Positions 54,306 to 62,898 of a stretch of 64,000 nt of DNA are shown in pieces; position 1 is the stretch's first letter; the number at the start of each line of letters is the position of its first letter. Source of the DNA: Streptomyces longhuiensis (GTDB lineage Bacteria; Actinomycetota; Actinomycetes; Streptomycetales; Streptomycetaceae). Position numbers and translations under genes: made by a program. The notes below the pieces were generated by a model. That model worked only from the letters and a program-made list of their open reading frames with translations. It was not told the DNA's origin and made no database searches. The stretch lies in NCBI RefSeq assembly GCF_020616555.1, contig NZ_CP085173.1, positions 3,669,501 through 3,733,500 on the forward strand. The letters are read 5' to 3'.

Positions 54306-54842
54306 GTGCCGCATGTCCTGGTCCTCAACGCGTCGTACGAGCCACTCGGCGTCGTACCGCTCCGCCGCGCGCTCGTTCTGGTCCTCGAGAACAAGGCCAT
54401 GTGCCTCGAGGAGTCCGGCGCCTATATGCACAGCGCAACCTGTACTGTCCCCGCGCCCAGCGTGGTCCGCCTCAAGCGGTTCGTCCGGGTCCCTTACAGG
54501 GGGCCCGTTCCTCTGACCCGGCGGGCGCTGTTCGCCAGGGACGGCGGGCGGTGCATGTACTGCGGTGGCGTCGCAACCAGCGTCGACCACGTCATTCCCA
54601 AGAGCCGCGGCGGCCAGCACGCGTGGGAGAACGTGGTCGCGTCCTGCCGCCGCTGCAACCACGTCAAGGCCGACCGTCACCTGGTCGAGATCGGCTGGCG
54701 CCTGCGGCACAAGCCGGCCCCGCCGACCGGGCTCGCCTGGCGCATCATCGGGACCGGGCATAGGGATCCGCGCTGGCTGCCGTACTTGCAGCCGTTCGGC
54801 GCGGACGAGGCACTGGCCCGGATCGAAGGCATTTCCGCCTGA
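54306..54842 (+). CDS. HNH endonuclease-domain protein
   Basis: 178 residues. The HNH site is complete: Cys83-x2-Cys86, Asp94-His95, Asn109, Cys114-x2-Cys117 and His119. The N-terminus (VLVLNASYEPLGVVPLRRALVLVLENKA) is the conserved start of a widespread actinobacterial and cyanobacterial HNH family. Its cellular role is not established, but its conservation suggests a housekeeping nuclease rather than a homing enzyme. The GTG at 54306 follows AAGGAGG. A strong hairpin follows the gene. Confidence 0.9.
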   Translation: MPHVLVLNASYEPLGVVPLRRALVLVLENKAMCLEESGAYMHSATCTVPAPSVVRLKRFVRVPYRGPVPLTRRALFARDGGRCMYCGGVATSVDHVIPKSRGGQHAWENVVASCRRCNHVKADRHLVEIGWRLRHKPAPPTGLAWRIIGTGHRDPRWLPYLQPFGADEALARIEGISA

Positions 54843-54868
54843 CCATCGATCCGGGTCCTTGTTTTCAC

Positions 54869-54903
54869 CGGTACGTTCTGCGGGCCCCGCAGGACGTACC
54901 GGC
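54869..54903. terminator. Bidirectional terminator between the HNH gene and the ABC operon
   Basis: 16-bp stem with one G-U pair: CCGGTACGTTCTGCGG (54869-54884) with the complementary arm ending at 54903. It lies between two convergent genes. Confidence 0.85.
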
Positions 54904-54919
54904 CGCACCGTTGCCCGCC

Positions 54920-55516
54920 TCAGTGCCCGGCCCGTGCGCCGCGCCGGGCGTAGAGCGCGCCGCCGAGCACGAACAGCGTGAGCGCCGCGGCCCAGGCACC
55001 GCGCTGCGGCCCCGTCTGCATGGGCCAGGACAGGACCGTCGCCTCCCGCATGCGGGGTGACGAGAACGACAGATAGACGGTCGAGAAGTACAGCATCGCG
55101 GGCAGCCAGCTGAGCCGCGCCCCGATGACGACCGCCGCGAGGGCCGTGATGCCGGTGGCGCCGAGGACGTTGCGGGTCATCGCCGGGGCCCCGTAGACGT
55201 GTGTGTCTCCCGGCACCGCGAGGGCGAGGACGGCCGCGGCGAGGGCGGTGAGCGCCAGCAGATGGGCCAGCCGCCGTCGCCACCAGGGGCGTACCGCCGT
55301 GCGGTCCAGTTCTTCCGCGTGCTGGTGGAGGCTGGTGCCGATCGCGGCGGAGGCGAGCAGCGGGGCCAGGGTGAGGAGGGGGACGCGGCGGTACGGGTCG
55401 AGGAACGCGTCCTGCTGGGTCCCGGCCCACAGGGTGAAGAGCGCCGCGCACAAGAACATGAGGAGCGTGAGGGGCAGGCCCCGCGAGCGGGCGTAGAGAG
55501 CCAGGGGTGCACTCAC
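54920..55516 (-). CDS. Integral membrane protein, last gene of the sigma/ABC operon
   Basis: 198 residues with about five or six predicted helices and a polar loop (HQHAEELDRTAVRPWWRRR). The GTG at 55516 overlaps the stop of the previous gene as GTGA (55513-55516), and AAGGAGG lies upstream. It is the fifth of five coupled genes that run leftward from the ECF sigma gene. It may be an accessory membrane subunit of the ABC exporter. I recognise no named family. Confidence 0.75.
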   Translation of the reverse strand: MSAPLALYARSRGLPLTLLMFLCAALFTLWAGTQQDAFLDPYRRVPLLTLAPLLASAAIGTSLHQHAEELDRTAVRPWWRRRLAHLLALTALAAAVLALAVPGDTHVYGAPAMTRNVLGATGITALAAVVIGARLSWLPAMLYFSTVYLSFSSPRMREATVLSWPMQTGPQRGAWAAALTLFVLGGALYARRGARAGH

Positions 55517-56880
55517 AGTGACGGGACCTCCTTCGGGTCGGGGGCGCAGTCCCGGGCGGTCGCGAAGTAGCGGCTCAGCCAGGTGCGGCGCGTCTCGGGG
55601 GACATGGCCTTGAGGTGGTCCAGGGCCGCCTCGTCGGCGCGGTACGCGGCACGCCGCTCCTTGTCGCCGCGGGACTGGGTGCTGTGGATCTGCTCCCACA
55701 GCGGGTCGGGGGCCAGCCAGCGCAGGACCGCCTCGTCGGTCCGGGCGATCCGTACGTCCTGCGCCTTCAGCGTGGGGCAGTCCTCGCGGACGAGCTTGTG
55801 CGCGGCCTCCCACGCGTACTGCTGCGGGTCGGTCAGCTCACCGCGCACCACACCCCAGCCGATCGGCGTGAGGTTCGGCAGCTCGACCTCGTCCTCGTGC
55901 GGCCTGCCCGGCAGGTCCTCGAAGCGGACCGGCAGGTTCTGTACGCCGTCGAGGCGGCCCCTGAGCCCCGAGAGGGCGTCCGACACCTCGGGCAGCATCC
56001 CCGGGTAGGCGGCGCTGACGCAGACGCGCGGAGCGGAGTCGTCGCACACCTGGCGCTGGGTCAGCGGGTCGCGCTGCCACATCGAGTCCCCGCTCTGTAC
56101 GAGGACGGTGGCCGCGGCGAGTGCGGCCGCGAGGGGAACGAGGGCGATGCCGCGACGGCGTGCCGCGTGCGCGAGGACGGCCGTCAGGGCGAGTCCGCCG
56201 CCCCACAGGGCGAAGACGAGGGGCTGCCACCACACGGGCACCGTGGTGCTGCCGAGCGGGAACCCTCCGGCGGGCCCGACGAAGCGCACGGCGGAGTCCG
56301 CGGTGGAGGCGAGGCCGAAGAGGACGTAGCCGCCCAGGGCGAGCACCGGGGCCGCGAGCCGCCACGGCACCGTCCGGCCCGCCACATGCCCGAGCAGCGC
56401 GCACGCGCCGACCGTCAGCGCGTCGCCGAGGAGCACGAGCGGCAGGGGGTGTCCGGCGGAGGTGTAGGGCAGGCCGGCCAGCAGGGAGCCGCCTGCCGCG
56501 AGGGCGTAGCCGGCCGTCACCCACAGCGCGACGGGCAGCGCGCAGACCAGGAACTGTGCCAGCGGGCCCCGGGGCACCGACGCCCTCAGCTCGCCCATCC
56601 GCGTCCGGCGCTCCCGACCGCCCTGCCAGGCGCCCGCCGCGAGGGCGAGGGGGACGGCCAGGGCGGCGGCCGCGAGATGCAGGTTGCTCATGGTCTCGGG
56701 CCAGCTGCCCTGCCACTGGGCTGCTTTGGACGCCATGAGGCCGCCCACGCTGAGCAGTGCGGCGAGTCCGGACCAGGGGGCGAAGCCGCGCAGCAGTTCG
56801 GCGCGCAGGGGGTGGCGGGGGCGGCCGGGTGCCTTCGGCGCCGGTGGGGCGGTGACGGGTGCCTGGACGTCTGTGGTCAT
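55513..56880 (-). CDS. ABC-exporter-associated membrane protein with long C-terminal extracytoplasmic domain
   Basis: 455 residues. About six or seven transmembrane helices in the first 255 residues are followed by a soluble domain of about 200 residues with a Cys pair (RQVCDDSAPRVCVSAAYPG). These Cys probably form a disulfide outside the cell. It follows the ATPase with an ATGA overlap, so it is the likely transmembrane subunit of the transporter. The extracytoplasmic domain could sense or bind the exported compound; this is inference. Confidence 0.78.
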   Translation of the reverse strand: MTTDVQAPVTAPPAPKAPGRPRHPLRAELLRGFAPWSGLAALLSVGGLMASKAAQWQGSWPETMSNLHLAAAALAVPLALAAGAWQGGRERRTRMGELRASVPRGPLAQFLVCALPVALWVTAGYALAAGGSLLAGLPYTSAGHPLPLVLLGDALTVGACALLGHVAGRTVPWRLAAPVLALGGYVLFGLASTADSAVRFVGPAGGFPLGSTTVPVWWQPLVFALWGGGLALTAVLAHAARRRGIALVPLAAALAAATVLVQSGDSMWQRDPLTQRQVCDDSAPRVCVSAAYPGMLPEVSDALSGLRGRLDGVQNLPVRFEDLPGRPHEDEVELPNLTPIGWGVVRGELTDPQQYAWEAAHKLVREDCPTLKAQDVRIARTDEAVLRWLAPDPLWEQIHSTQSRGDKERRAAYRADEAALDHLKAMSPETRRTWLSRYFATARDCAPDPKEVPSL

Positions 56881-57653
56881 CGGCCCGCTCCGGCCGCGGC
56901 CGCGCGATGGCCCCGGAGGGCGGCCGTGTAGCCGCGTTCGGTGGCGTTGCCGTCGGCTTCGTCGCCGTCCGCGCCGAGGGCGGCGAGGGAGCCGGGGGTG
57001 CCGCGGTAGGCGATCCGGCCGGCCTCGATCAGCGTCACCTGGGTGCAGGCCGCCGCGACGTCCTCCACGAGATGGGTGGACACGATGACGGTGGCCCCCA
57101 GCCCCAACTCACGCAACAGTGAACGGAATTCGACCCGCTGCTCGGGGTCGAGGCCGGCGGTCGGCTCGTCGAGGAGGAGCACCAACGGGTCGTTCACGAT
57201 GGCCTGCGCGATGCCGACGCGGCGCACCATGCCGCCCGACAGGTTCTTGATCTTCGCGTCGATGCGGTCCGTCAGGCCGACGCGCTCGACGGCCCGCTCG
57301 ACCGCGTCGGGCGTGAGCGCGGCGGGCATCTCCTTCAGCCAGGCGACGTACGCGACGAACTCGCGCACGGTGAAGCCGGGGTAGTAGCCGAAGTGCTGCG
57401 GCAGATAACCGAGTCGGCGGCGGGCCGCGCTGCGCTCGCGCGGCTTGCGCAGGTCGCCGCCGAGCATCTCCACCCGGCCGCCGGTGGGTTCGGCGACGGT
57501 GGCGAGCACCCGGATGAGGGAGGTCTTGCCCGCGCCGTTCGGGCCGAGGAGCCCGTGGACGCCGGGGCCGAAACCGAGGTCGACTTCGTCGAGCGCGGGG
57601 GCCGGGGTCTTGCGGTGACGGACGGTCAGTCCGGTCACTCGAATCGTGCTCAC
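56877..57653 (-). CDS. ABC transporter ATP-binding protein (antibiotic-exporter type)
   Basis: 258 residues. Walker A GPNGAGKT (37-44), signature LSGGM (138-142), Walker B LVLLLDE (157-163), H-loop STHL. It is the CcmA/BcrA-type class that works with ABC-2 membrane proteins to export peptides, lipids or drugs. The GTG at 57653 overlaps the stop of the anti-sigma gene as GTGA, and its own stop overlaps the next ATG. A GGAGAAGG site lies upstream. Confidence 0.92.
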   Translation of the reverse strand: MSTIRVTGLTVRHRKTPAPALDEVDLGFGPGVHGLLGPNGAGKTSLIRVLATVAEPTGGRVEMLGGDLRKPRERSAARRRLGYLPQHFGYYPGFTVREFVAYVAWLKEMPAALTPDAVERAVERVGLTDRIDAKIKNLSGGMVRRVGIAQAIVNDPLVLLLDEPTAGLDPEQRVEFRSLLRELGLGATVIVSTHLVEDVAAACTQVTLIEAGRIAYRGTPGSLAALGADGDEADGNATERGYTAALRGHRAAAAGAGR

Positions 57654-58609
57654 GCCTTCTCCAAGTGGTCGTATGAGGAGCGGCGGACGGCGAGGACGGC
57701 GCCGGACAGCGCTATGGCGGCCGCCCAGCCCGTTTGTGCCGCCGCTCCGTCGAAGTAGAGGGAGATCTGTTCGGTGAGCCGTTCCGTGAGGCGGCCGGGA
57801 CCGTCGCCACCGGCGACCGTGGGCACCACGAGCGCGAGCAGCCAGCCGCCGCCGACGAGGAGGGTCGCGGTGCGGCAGCCGAGGAACGCGGTGAGCGCCA
57901 GCGACGCGAGGGTCAGGGCCAGTCCCGGCAGCAGCCAGGCGGCGGCGCCGGGCACCCGCGTCTCGTACGGGACGGGCCCGCCGTGGCCCGCGCTCAACGT
58001 GCCGGGCAGCAGGAGCCCCGCCACGGTGAGCAGCGGGACGCAGACGGCGAGGACGGCGGCCGCGCGCGTCAGGAGCAGCCGCAGTCCCCCCGACGGTGAG
58101 GTGGCGGCGAGCTCGTACGCCGGGTCCGCGTGCCGCCCGTAGGACAGGGCGATCCCGGCGACCGGCAGCACGGGGGCCAGGGCGAGCAGCAGAGGCCGGG
58201 CGGCTTCGTACCCTCCGGCCTTCCCCAGCCCGACGGCCCCCGCGGCGACGAGCAGCAGGGCCAGGGTCCAGGGGCCGCGCAGCGCCGGTCCGGCGGCCCA
58301 CAGGAGTCGCCCGCGCCGCGGGCGCCGGGTCCCCGTCGGCAGCGAGTGGGCCCGTGGTGACGCGGCCTCCTTGACGCCGGCCGGCGACGCCGCGCGGATG
58401 TCCCCGAGCACGGCCGCGCGGATCTCCGCCAGTTCGGCCCCGGCGGTCCCGGCCCGTACCGCCCGGGACACCCGCGAGGCGCACGCCCCGCAGCTCTCCA
58501 GATGCTTCTCCACGGACCAGTCGTCCGTCTCGGTCAGGAGCCCGTCCGCGTAGCGCGCGGCGAGTTCCTCGCCGACGTGCCAGGCCGATCCGTGCCGTTC
58601 GCCGCTCAT
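57650..58609 (-). CDS. Zinc-finger anti-sigma domain fused to a multi-pass membrane domain
   Basis: 319 residues. The N-terminal cytoplasmic part has the ZAS zinc motif His36-x3-Cys40-x2-Cys43 (HLESCGAC) of zf-HC2 anti-sigma factors. It is followed not by one helix but by about six transmembrane helices (from about 112 to the C-terminus) resembling an ABC-2-type membrane domain. The start overlaps the ECF sigma stop as ATGA. It therefore looks like an anti-sigma factor whose membrane part can belong to, or dock on, the ABC transporter encoded next. It may sense transport or substrate state directly. Confidence 0.83.
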   Translation of the reverse strand: MSGERHGSAWHVGEELAARYADGLLTETDDWSVEKHLESCGACASRVSRAVRAGTAGAELAEIRAAVLGDIRAASPAGVKEAASPRAHSLPTGTRRPRRGRLLWAAGPALRGPWTLALLLVAAGAVGLGKAGGYEAARPLLLALAPVLPVAGIALSYGRHADPAYELAATSPSGGLRLLLTRAAAVLAVCVPLLTVAGLLLPGTLSAGHGGPVPYETRVPGAAAWLLPGLALTLASLALTAFLGCRTATLLVGGGWLLALVVPTVAGGDGPGRLTERLTEQISLYFDGAAAQTGWAAAIALSGAVLAVRRSSYDHLEKA

Positions 58610-59166
58610 GCGGTTCCTCCCATCGGCGTCAACTGGCCCAGCGCGATGCGCAGTTCACGCCGCGCCCGCATCGCCCGGGTCTTCACGGTGCCTTCCGGTA
58701 TGCCGAGCAGGCGGGCGGCCTCACGGGTGGTCAGACCGTCGACGACCGTGGCACGCAGCACTTCGCGCAACTCGGGTGAGATGCGGCCGAGCGCGGTGCC
58801 CACGTCGCCGTACTCCAGCCCGTCGAGCACGTGCTCCTCCACGGAGGGGACGTCGGCCGTGGGCGCGTAGGCGATCTGTTCGGTCCGTTCCTGGACCCGT
58901 CGTGCGTCGACGAGCCTGCGGGCGGCGATCACCCAGAGCCAGCCGCCGGCCTCCGCGCCCCGGTGCGAGGCGGCGGAGCGCCACACGGTGACGAAGGTGT
59001 CCTGCAGTACTTCGCGGACGACTTCGGGATCCGCGCACCGCCGGCTGAGCCGCGCGTGCAGCCATCCGGCGTGCCGGTCGTAGAGCACGGCCATCGCGGC
59101 GGAGTCCCCGCCGGCGACGGCGCGCAGCAACGCCGCGTCCGAGTCGTCGTCTCCCTGGCCCCCCAT
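58606..59166 (-). CDS. ECF RNA polymerase sigma factor, first gene of the sigma/ABC operon
   Basis: 186 residues from the ATG at 59166; GTGs at 59184 and 59211 are alternatives, and no ribosome binding site decides between them. Region 2 spans about 15-80 (AVLYDRHAGWLHARLSRRCADPEVVREVLQDTFVTVWRSA) and region 4 about 120-175 ([44 protein letters not shown]). It is coupled to its membrane anti-sigma factor and to ABC exporter genes. ECF factors of this layout usually autoregulate the operon, but I could not identify a promoter with confidence. Confidence 0.9.
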   Translation of the reverse strand: MGGQGDDDSDAALLRAVAGGDSAAMAVLYDRHAGWLHARLSRRCADPEVVREVLQDTFVTVWRSAASHRGAEAGGWLWVIAARRLVDARRVQERTEQIAYAPTADVPSVEEHVLDGLEYGDVGTALGRISPELREVLRATVVDGLTTREAARLLGIPEGTVKTRAMRARRELRIALGQLTPMGGTA

Positions 59167-59316
59167 GGGGCGGAACAGTCTCACAACCCCTCTATCGACG
59201 GTGCGTGCCACTTCGGTTCACGGGGGCGGGCTCGATGGAGACAACGACTTGGCCACCGCCCGGCCGCACCCTATTGACGCCGCCTTCACCCACGGCTTAC
59301 CTTCCTCGCACATCAA

Positions 59317-59331
59317 TAGGAAACCTTCCTA
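59317..59331. promoter_or_regulatory. CsnR-type operator
   Basis: Perfect inverted repeat TAGGAA-ACC-TTCCTA, 25 bp upstream of the csnR start. It resembles the AGGAAA/TTTCCT palindromes described for the chitosanase-locus repressor CsnR, as I remember them. Autorepression of csnR and repression of the importer operon are implied. Confidence 0.8.
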
Positions 59332-59356
59332 ACAGTGCTCCGAGGAGGCAGGCGTC

Positions 59357-60535
59357 ATGGCCGGTACGACCCCGGGAACGCCCGGTACCCCGAGCGTCCT
59401 GCGCGCCATGAACGACCGGGCGGCCCTCGACCTCCTCGTCGCGCACGGCCCGCTGACCCGCACCCGGATCGGGGAGCTGACGGGTCTGTCCAAGCCCACC
59501 ACCTCCCAGTTGCTCAGCCGGCTGGAAGCGGTGGGCCTGGTGCGCACCACGGGCAGCCAGACCGGCCGGCCCGGACCGAACGCCGTGCTGTACGAGATCA
59601 ACCCCGGCGCCGCCCACATCGTGGCCGTCTCCGCGGACCCCACCGGGATCACCGCCGTGGTCGCCGACATCGCCGGAGCCGAACGCGGCCGCTGCCGTAT
59701 CGAGGCCGTCGCCGTCGCCGACGACGTGCGCAACCGCACCGCCCAGCTCGTCGCCGAGGCCTTCGACGGCGCCCTGCGGATGGCCGGACTCGGCCACGCC
59801 GACATCACGGCCACCGTGATCGGCACCCCCGGCGCCATCGACCCGCACACCGGACAGCTCCGGTACGCCCCGCACCTGCCGGGCTGGCACTCGCGCACCC
59901 TGCTCGCCGAGCTCGCCGAGGTCCTCGGCACCCCTGTCTCCATCGATAACGACGTCAATCTCGCCGCCATCGCCGAGCAGTACGAGGGCGCGGCGCAGGA
60001 CCACGACGACTTCGTGCTGGCCTACGTCGACGAGGGTGTCGGCGCGGCGATCGTGCTCGGCGGCGTGCTCCTGCGGGGCGCGACCGGCGGCGCGGGCGAG
60101 ATCGGCTACATGCCGCTGCCCGGCGCCCCGCTGGCGCGCGGCGGCGAGGAGGAGATCGCCGGCGAGGACGCGGGGGGCGGGTTCCAGAGTCTGGTCGCCG
60201 CGCCCGCCGTGCGGCTGCTGGCCGGGGGCGCCAAGGACCTCGGCGAGGCCCTCGCCGACCCCGCCGTGCTCGACGAGGTGGCCCGCCGCCTGGCCACCGG
60301 GCTCGCCGCCGTCGTCGCCGTCGTCGACCCCGAACTCGTCGTCCTGTCGGGCCAGGTGGCCCAGGCCGGCGGCGAGGCGCTGCGCGTCCGCGTCGAACGC
60401 GAACTCACCGGGCTCGCCCTGCCGCGGCCCCAGCTGCGCATCAGCGATCTCGACGACGACCCGATCCTCACCGGTGCCCTGCGCTCGGCGCTCACCCAGG
60501 CCCGCGACATCGTCTTCGACACCAGCCACGTCTGA
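59357..60535 (+). CDS. csnR: ROK-family transcriptional repressor, CsnR-like
   Basis: 392 residues. N-terminal winged helix (about 14-65: LTRTRIGELTGLSKPTTSQLLSRLEAVGLV), then a ROK/actin-like ATPase fold. The usual zinc Cys cluster of ROK proteins is missing: after GGAGEIGYMPL the sequence runs APLARGGEEE without Cys. So it is a pure regulator rather than a sugar kinase. The ATG at 59357 follows GAGGAGG. It heads an ABC sugar-importer operon, as csnR does before csnEFGHK in S. coelicolor and S. lividans, where the signal is chitosan oligosaccharides. Confidence 0.87.
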   Translation: MAGTTPGTPGTPSVLRAMNDRAALDLLVAHGPLTRTRIGELTGLSKPTTSQLLSRLEAVGLVRTTGSQTGRPGPNAVLYEINPGAAHIVAVSADPTGITAVVADIAGAERGRCRIEAVAVADDVRNRTAQLVAEAFDGALRMAGLGHADITATVIGTPGAIDPHTGQLRYAPHLPGWHSRTLLAELAEVLGTPVSIDNDVNLAAIAEQYEGAAQDHDDFVLAYVDEGVGAAIVLGGVLLRGATGGAGEIGYMPLPGAPLARGGEEEIAGEDAGGGFQSLVAAPAVRLLAGGAKDLGEALADPAVLDEVARRLATGLAAVVAVVDPELVVLSGQVAQAGGEALRVRVERELTGLALPRPQLRISDLDDDPILTGALRSALTQARDIVFDTSHV

Positions 60536-60602
60536 CCCCCACCTCTTCCCCTCCCTCTCTCGCACCTCCCTCCAACTCCCGTACAGAATAAGGACGTTCG
60601 CC

Positions 60603-61940
60603 ATGCCGCGATGGCGTATTCCCCTGCGTGCGCCCATGGCGCTCGCCGCGGCCGGACTGTTGCTGTCCGGCTGCGCCAACCCGAGCGTCGGCAGCGCCGA
60701 CGACGACCCGACGAAGCCCGTGACGCTGAAGTTCTGGCACGGCTGGTCGGCTCCCGGCGAGGTGAAGGCGATCAACAACTCGATCGCCCGCTTCGAGAAG
60801 CTCCACCCGAACATCAGGGTGGAGTCCACCGGGAACGTCACGGACGCCACCATCAACCAGGCACTGCGGGCCGGCGGCGACGAGGCACCCGACGTGGTGA
60901 CCTCGTTCACCACCAACAACGTCGGCCAGTACTGCGACTCCGGGATGTGGGCGGACCTCGACCCGTTCATGCGCAAGAGCGGCCTGGACAAGTCGAAGGT
61001 CTTCCCCAAGACCCTGCTGGACTACACGAGTTACGAGGGCGACCAGTGCGCCCTTCCGCTGCTCGCCGACGCGTACGGGATGTACTACAACAAGGACGCG
61101 TTCAAGGAGGCGGGCATCAGCCGGCCGCCGCGGACCATGTCCGAGTTCGAGGCCGACGCCAGGAAGCTCACGAAGCGCGCGGGCAACTCCTACCGGCGCG
61201 TCGGTTTCATGCCGAACTTCCGCCTGTACCAGAACAGCCCCGACCGGCTCTTCGCCCAGTGGGGCCCCACCTACTTCGACGCCAAGGGCGACTCGCGGCT
61301 CGCGAAGGACCCGTCGACGTACAAGTTCTTCGACACCGCCCACAAGCTCGTCGAGGCGCAGGGCGGATACAACGCCCTGGAGCGCTTCCGCACGTCCTTC
61401 GGTGACGAGATGTCCACGCAGAACGCGTTCATGAGCGGCAAGCTGGCGATGCACCTCGACGGCGAGTGGCGCGGCCTGATGATGAACGAGGCCAAGGTCG
61501 GCTTCGACTGGGGCGTGGCACCGCTGCCGGTCCCCGACGACCAGGCCGAGACGTACGGGCGCGGCTATCTCACCGGCACCGTCGCGGGCATCGCGCACAG
61601 CAGCAGGCATCAGAACGCGGCCTGGGAGCTGGTGAAGTTCCTGACCTCCGACACCGATCAGGTCGTCAGCTTCGCCAACGCGATCCACAACGTGCCGTCC
61701 ACGTTCGCCGCCCTCAAGTCGCCGAAGCTGGACGCCGATCCGACGTTCCGCACCTTCCTGGGCATCGCGCAGAACAAGTACAGCCAGGTCATGCCGCCCT
61801 CCACCAACGGCGGCATGTACGTGACCTCGCTGCAGGACTTCTCGTACTCGGTCGAGGCGGGCAAGGTCCACGACCTCAAGAAGGGGTTGCGCGAGCTCGA
61901 CCGGCAGATCGACGCCGACACCCTTCAGTCGAAGAGCTGA
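60603..61940 (+). CDS. csnE: ABC sugar importer, substrate-binding lipoprotein
   Basis: 445 residues. The signal peptide ends in a lipobox, L21-S-G-C24, so it is anchored outside the cell by a lipid. The fold is a family 1 (MalE-like) solute-binding protein (LKFWHGWSAPGEVKAINN; NQALRAGGDEAPDVV). By position and synteny it should bind chitosan or related amino-sugar oligosaccharides. It starts 67 nt after csnR, with an unusually pyrimidine-rich spacer and an AAGGA site. Confidence 0.88.
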   Translation: MPRWRIPLRAPMALAAAGLLLSGCANPSVGSADDDPTKPVTLKFWHGWSAPGEVKAINNSIARFEKLHPNIRVESTGNVTDATINQALRAGGDEAPDVVTSFTTNNVGQYCDSGMWADLDPFMRKSGLDKSKVFPKTLLDYTSYEGDQCALPLLADAYGMYYNKDAFKEAGISRPPRTMSEFEADARKLTKRAGNSYRRVGFMPNFRLYQNSPDRLFAQWGPTYFDAKGDSRLAKDPSTYKFFDTAHKLVEAQGGYNALERFRTSFGDEMSTQNAFMSGKLAMHLDGEWRGLMMNEAKVGFDWGVAPLPVPDDQAETYGRGYLTGTVAGIAHSSRHQNAAWELVKFLTSDTDQVVSFANAIHNVPSTFAALKSPKLDADPTFRTFLGIAQNKYSQVMPPSTNGGMYVTSLQDFSYSVEAGKVHDLKKGLRELDRQIDADTLQSKS

Positions 61941-61957
61941 GGAGCGGGAGTCCCATC

Positions 61958-62893
61958 ATGGCCCTGACACTGTCCAATCCCGCGCGGCGCAGACTGCGTA
62001 CGCTCGGCTTCCTCTCCCCCTGGCTGATCGGCTTCAGCGCCTTCTTCGCGTACCCGCTGATCGCCACCGTCTACTTCTCGTTCATGCACTACAACCAGAT
62101 CCAGAAGCCCGACTTCGTGGGCCTGCGGAACTGGAAGTACGTCTTCGAGCAGATGCCGCTGTTCGGTCCCGCCCTGTGGAACACACTGTGGCTGGTCGTC
62201 GTGATGGTCGCCCTGCGGGTGGTCTTCGGGCTCTCCCTCGGACTGCTCATCACGAAGATCAAGACCGGAGCCGGCTTCTTCCGCACGGCGTTCTACCTGC
62301 CGTACCTGGCCCCACCGGTGGCGGCGACCGTCGCCTTCGTCTTCCTGCTCAACCCGTCGACGGGACCGGTCAACGAGGTCCTCGCGCACGTCGGCATCAC
62401 CGGACCGAACTGGTTCAACGACGCCAACTGGGCCAAGCCGTCCCTGGTGATGCTCTCGCTGTGGGGCATCGGCGACCTGATGGTGATCTTCATGGCCGCG
62501 CTGCTCGACGTGCCCAAGGAGCAGTACGAGGCCGCGGAGCTGGACGGCGCGGGCGCCTGGTCGAAGTTCCGGTACGTGACCTGGCCGTCGATCACTCCGA
62601 TCGTCATGTTCGCCGTCGTCACCGGCGTCGTACAGACGATGCAGTACTACACGCAGGCCCTGGTCGCCGGAAAGATCGCCTCCGGCGTCTCCATCGGCCC
62701 CGGCAGCGTCATCCAGCCCGGCTACCCGGACCACTCGACGCTCACCGTCCCGCAGCTCGTCTACTCGATGGGCTTCCAGAACTTCAACACCGGCGCGGCG
62801 TGCGTCCTCTCGCTCGTGCTCTTCGCCATCGCCATGGCCGTGACCATGCTGCTCATGCGCAAGCGCTCGGGCCTGCTCGCGGCGGAGGACTGA
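61958..62893 (+). CDS. csnF: ABC sugar importer permease 1 (MalF-type)
   Basis: 311 residues with six helices. The EAA loop, which contacts the ATPase, reads EQYEAAELDGAGAWSKFRYV. It forms the channel with the next gene product. The start lies 17 nt after csnE, with GGAGCGGGAG upstream. No ATPase gene follows; Streptomyces sugar importers of this class usually share the MsiK ATPase. Confidence 0.9.
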   Translation: MALTLSNPARRRLRTLGFLSPWLIGFSAFFAYPLIATVYFSFMHYNQIQKPDFVGLRNWKYVFEQMPLFGPALWNTLWLVVVMVALRVVFGLSLGLLITKIKTGAGFFRTAFYLPYLAPPVAATVAFVFLLNPSTGPVNEVLAHVGITGPNWFNDANWAKPSLVMLSLWGIGDLMVIFMAALLDVPKEQYEAAELDGAGAWSKFRYVTWPSITPIVMFAVVTGVVQTMQYYTQALVAGKIASGVSIGPGSVIQPGYPDHSTLTVPQLVYSMGFQNFNTGAACVLSLVLFAIAMAVTMLLMRKRSGLLAAED

Positions 62894-62898
62894 TCAAG

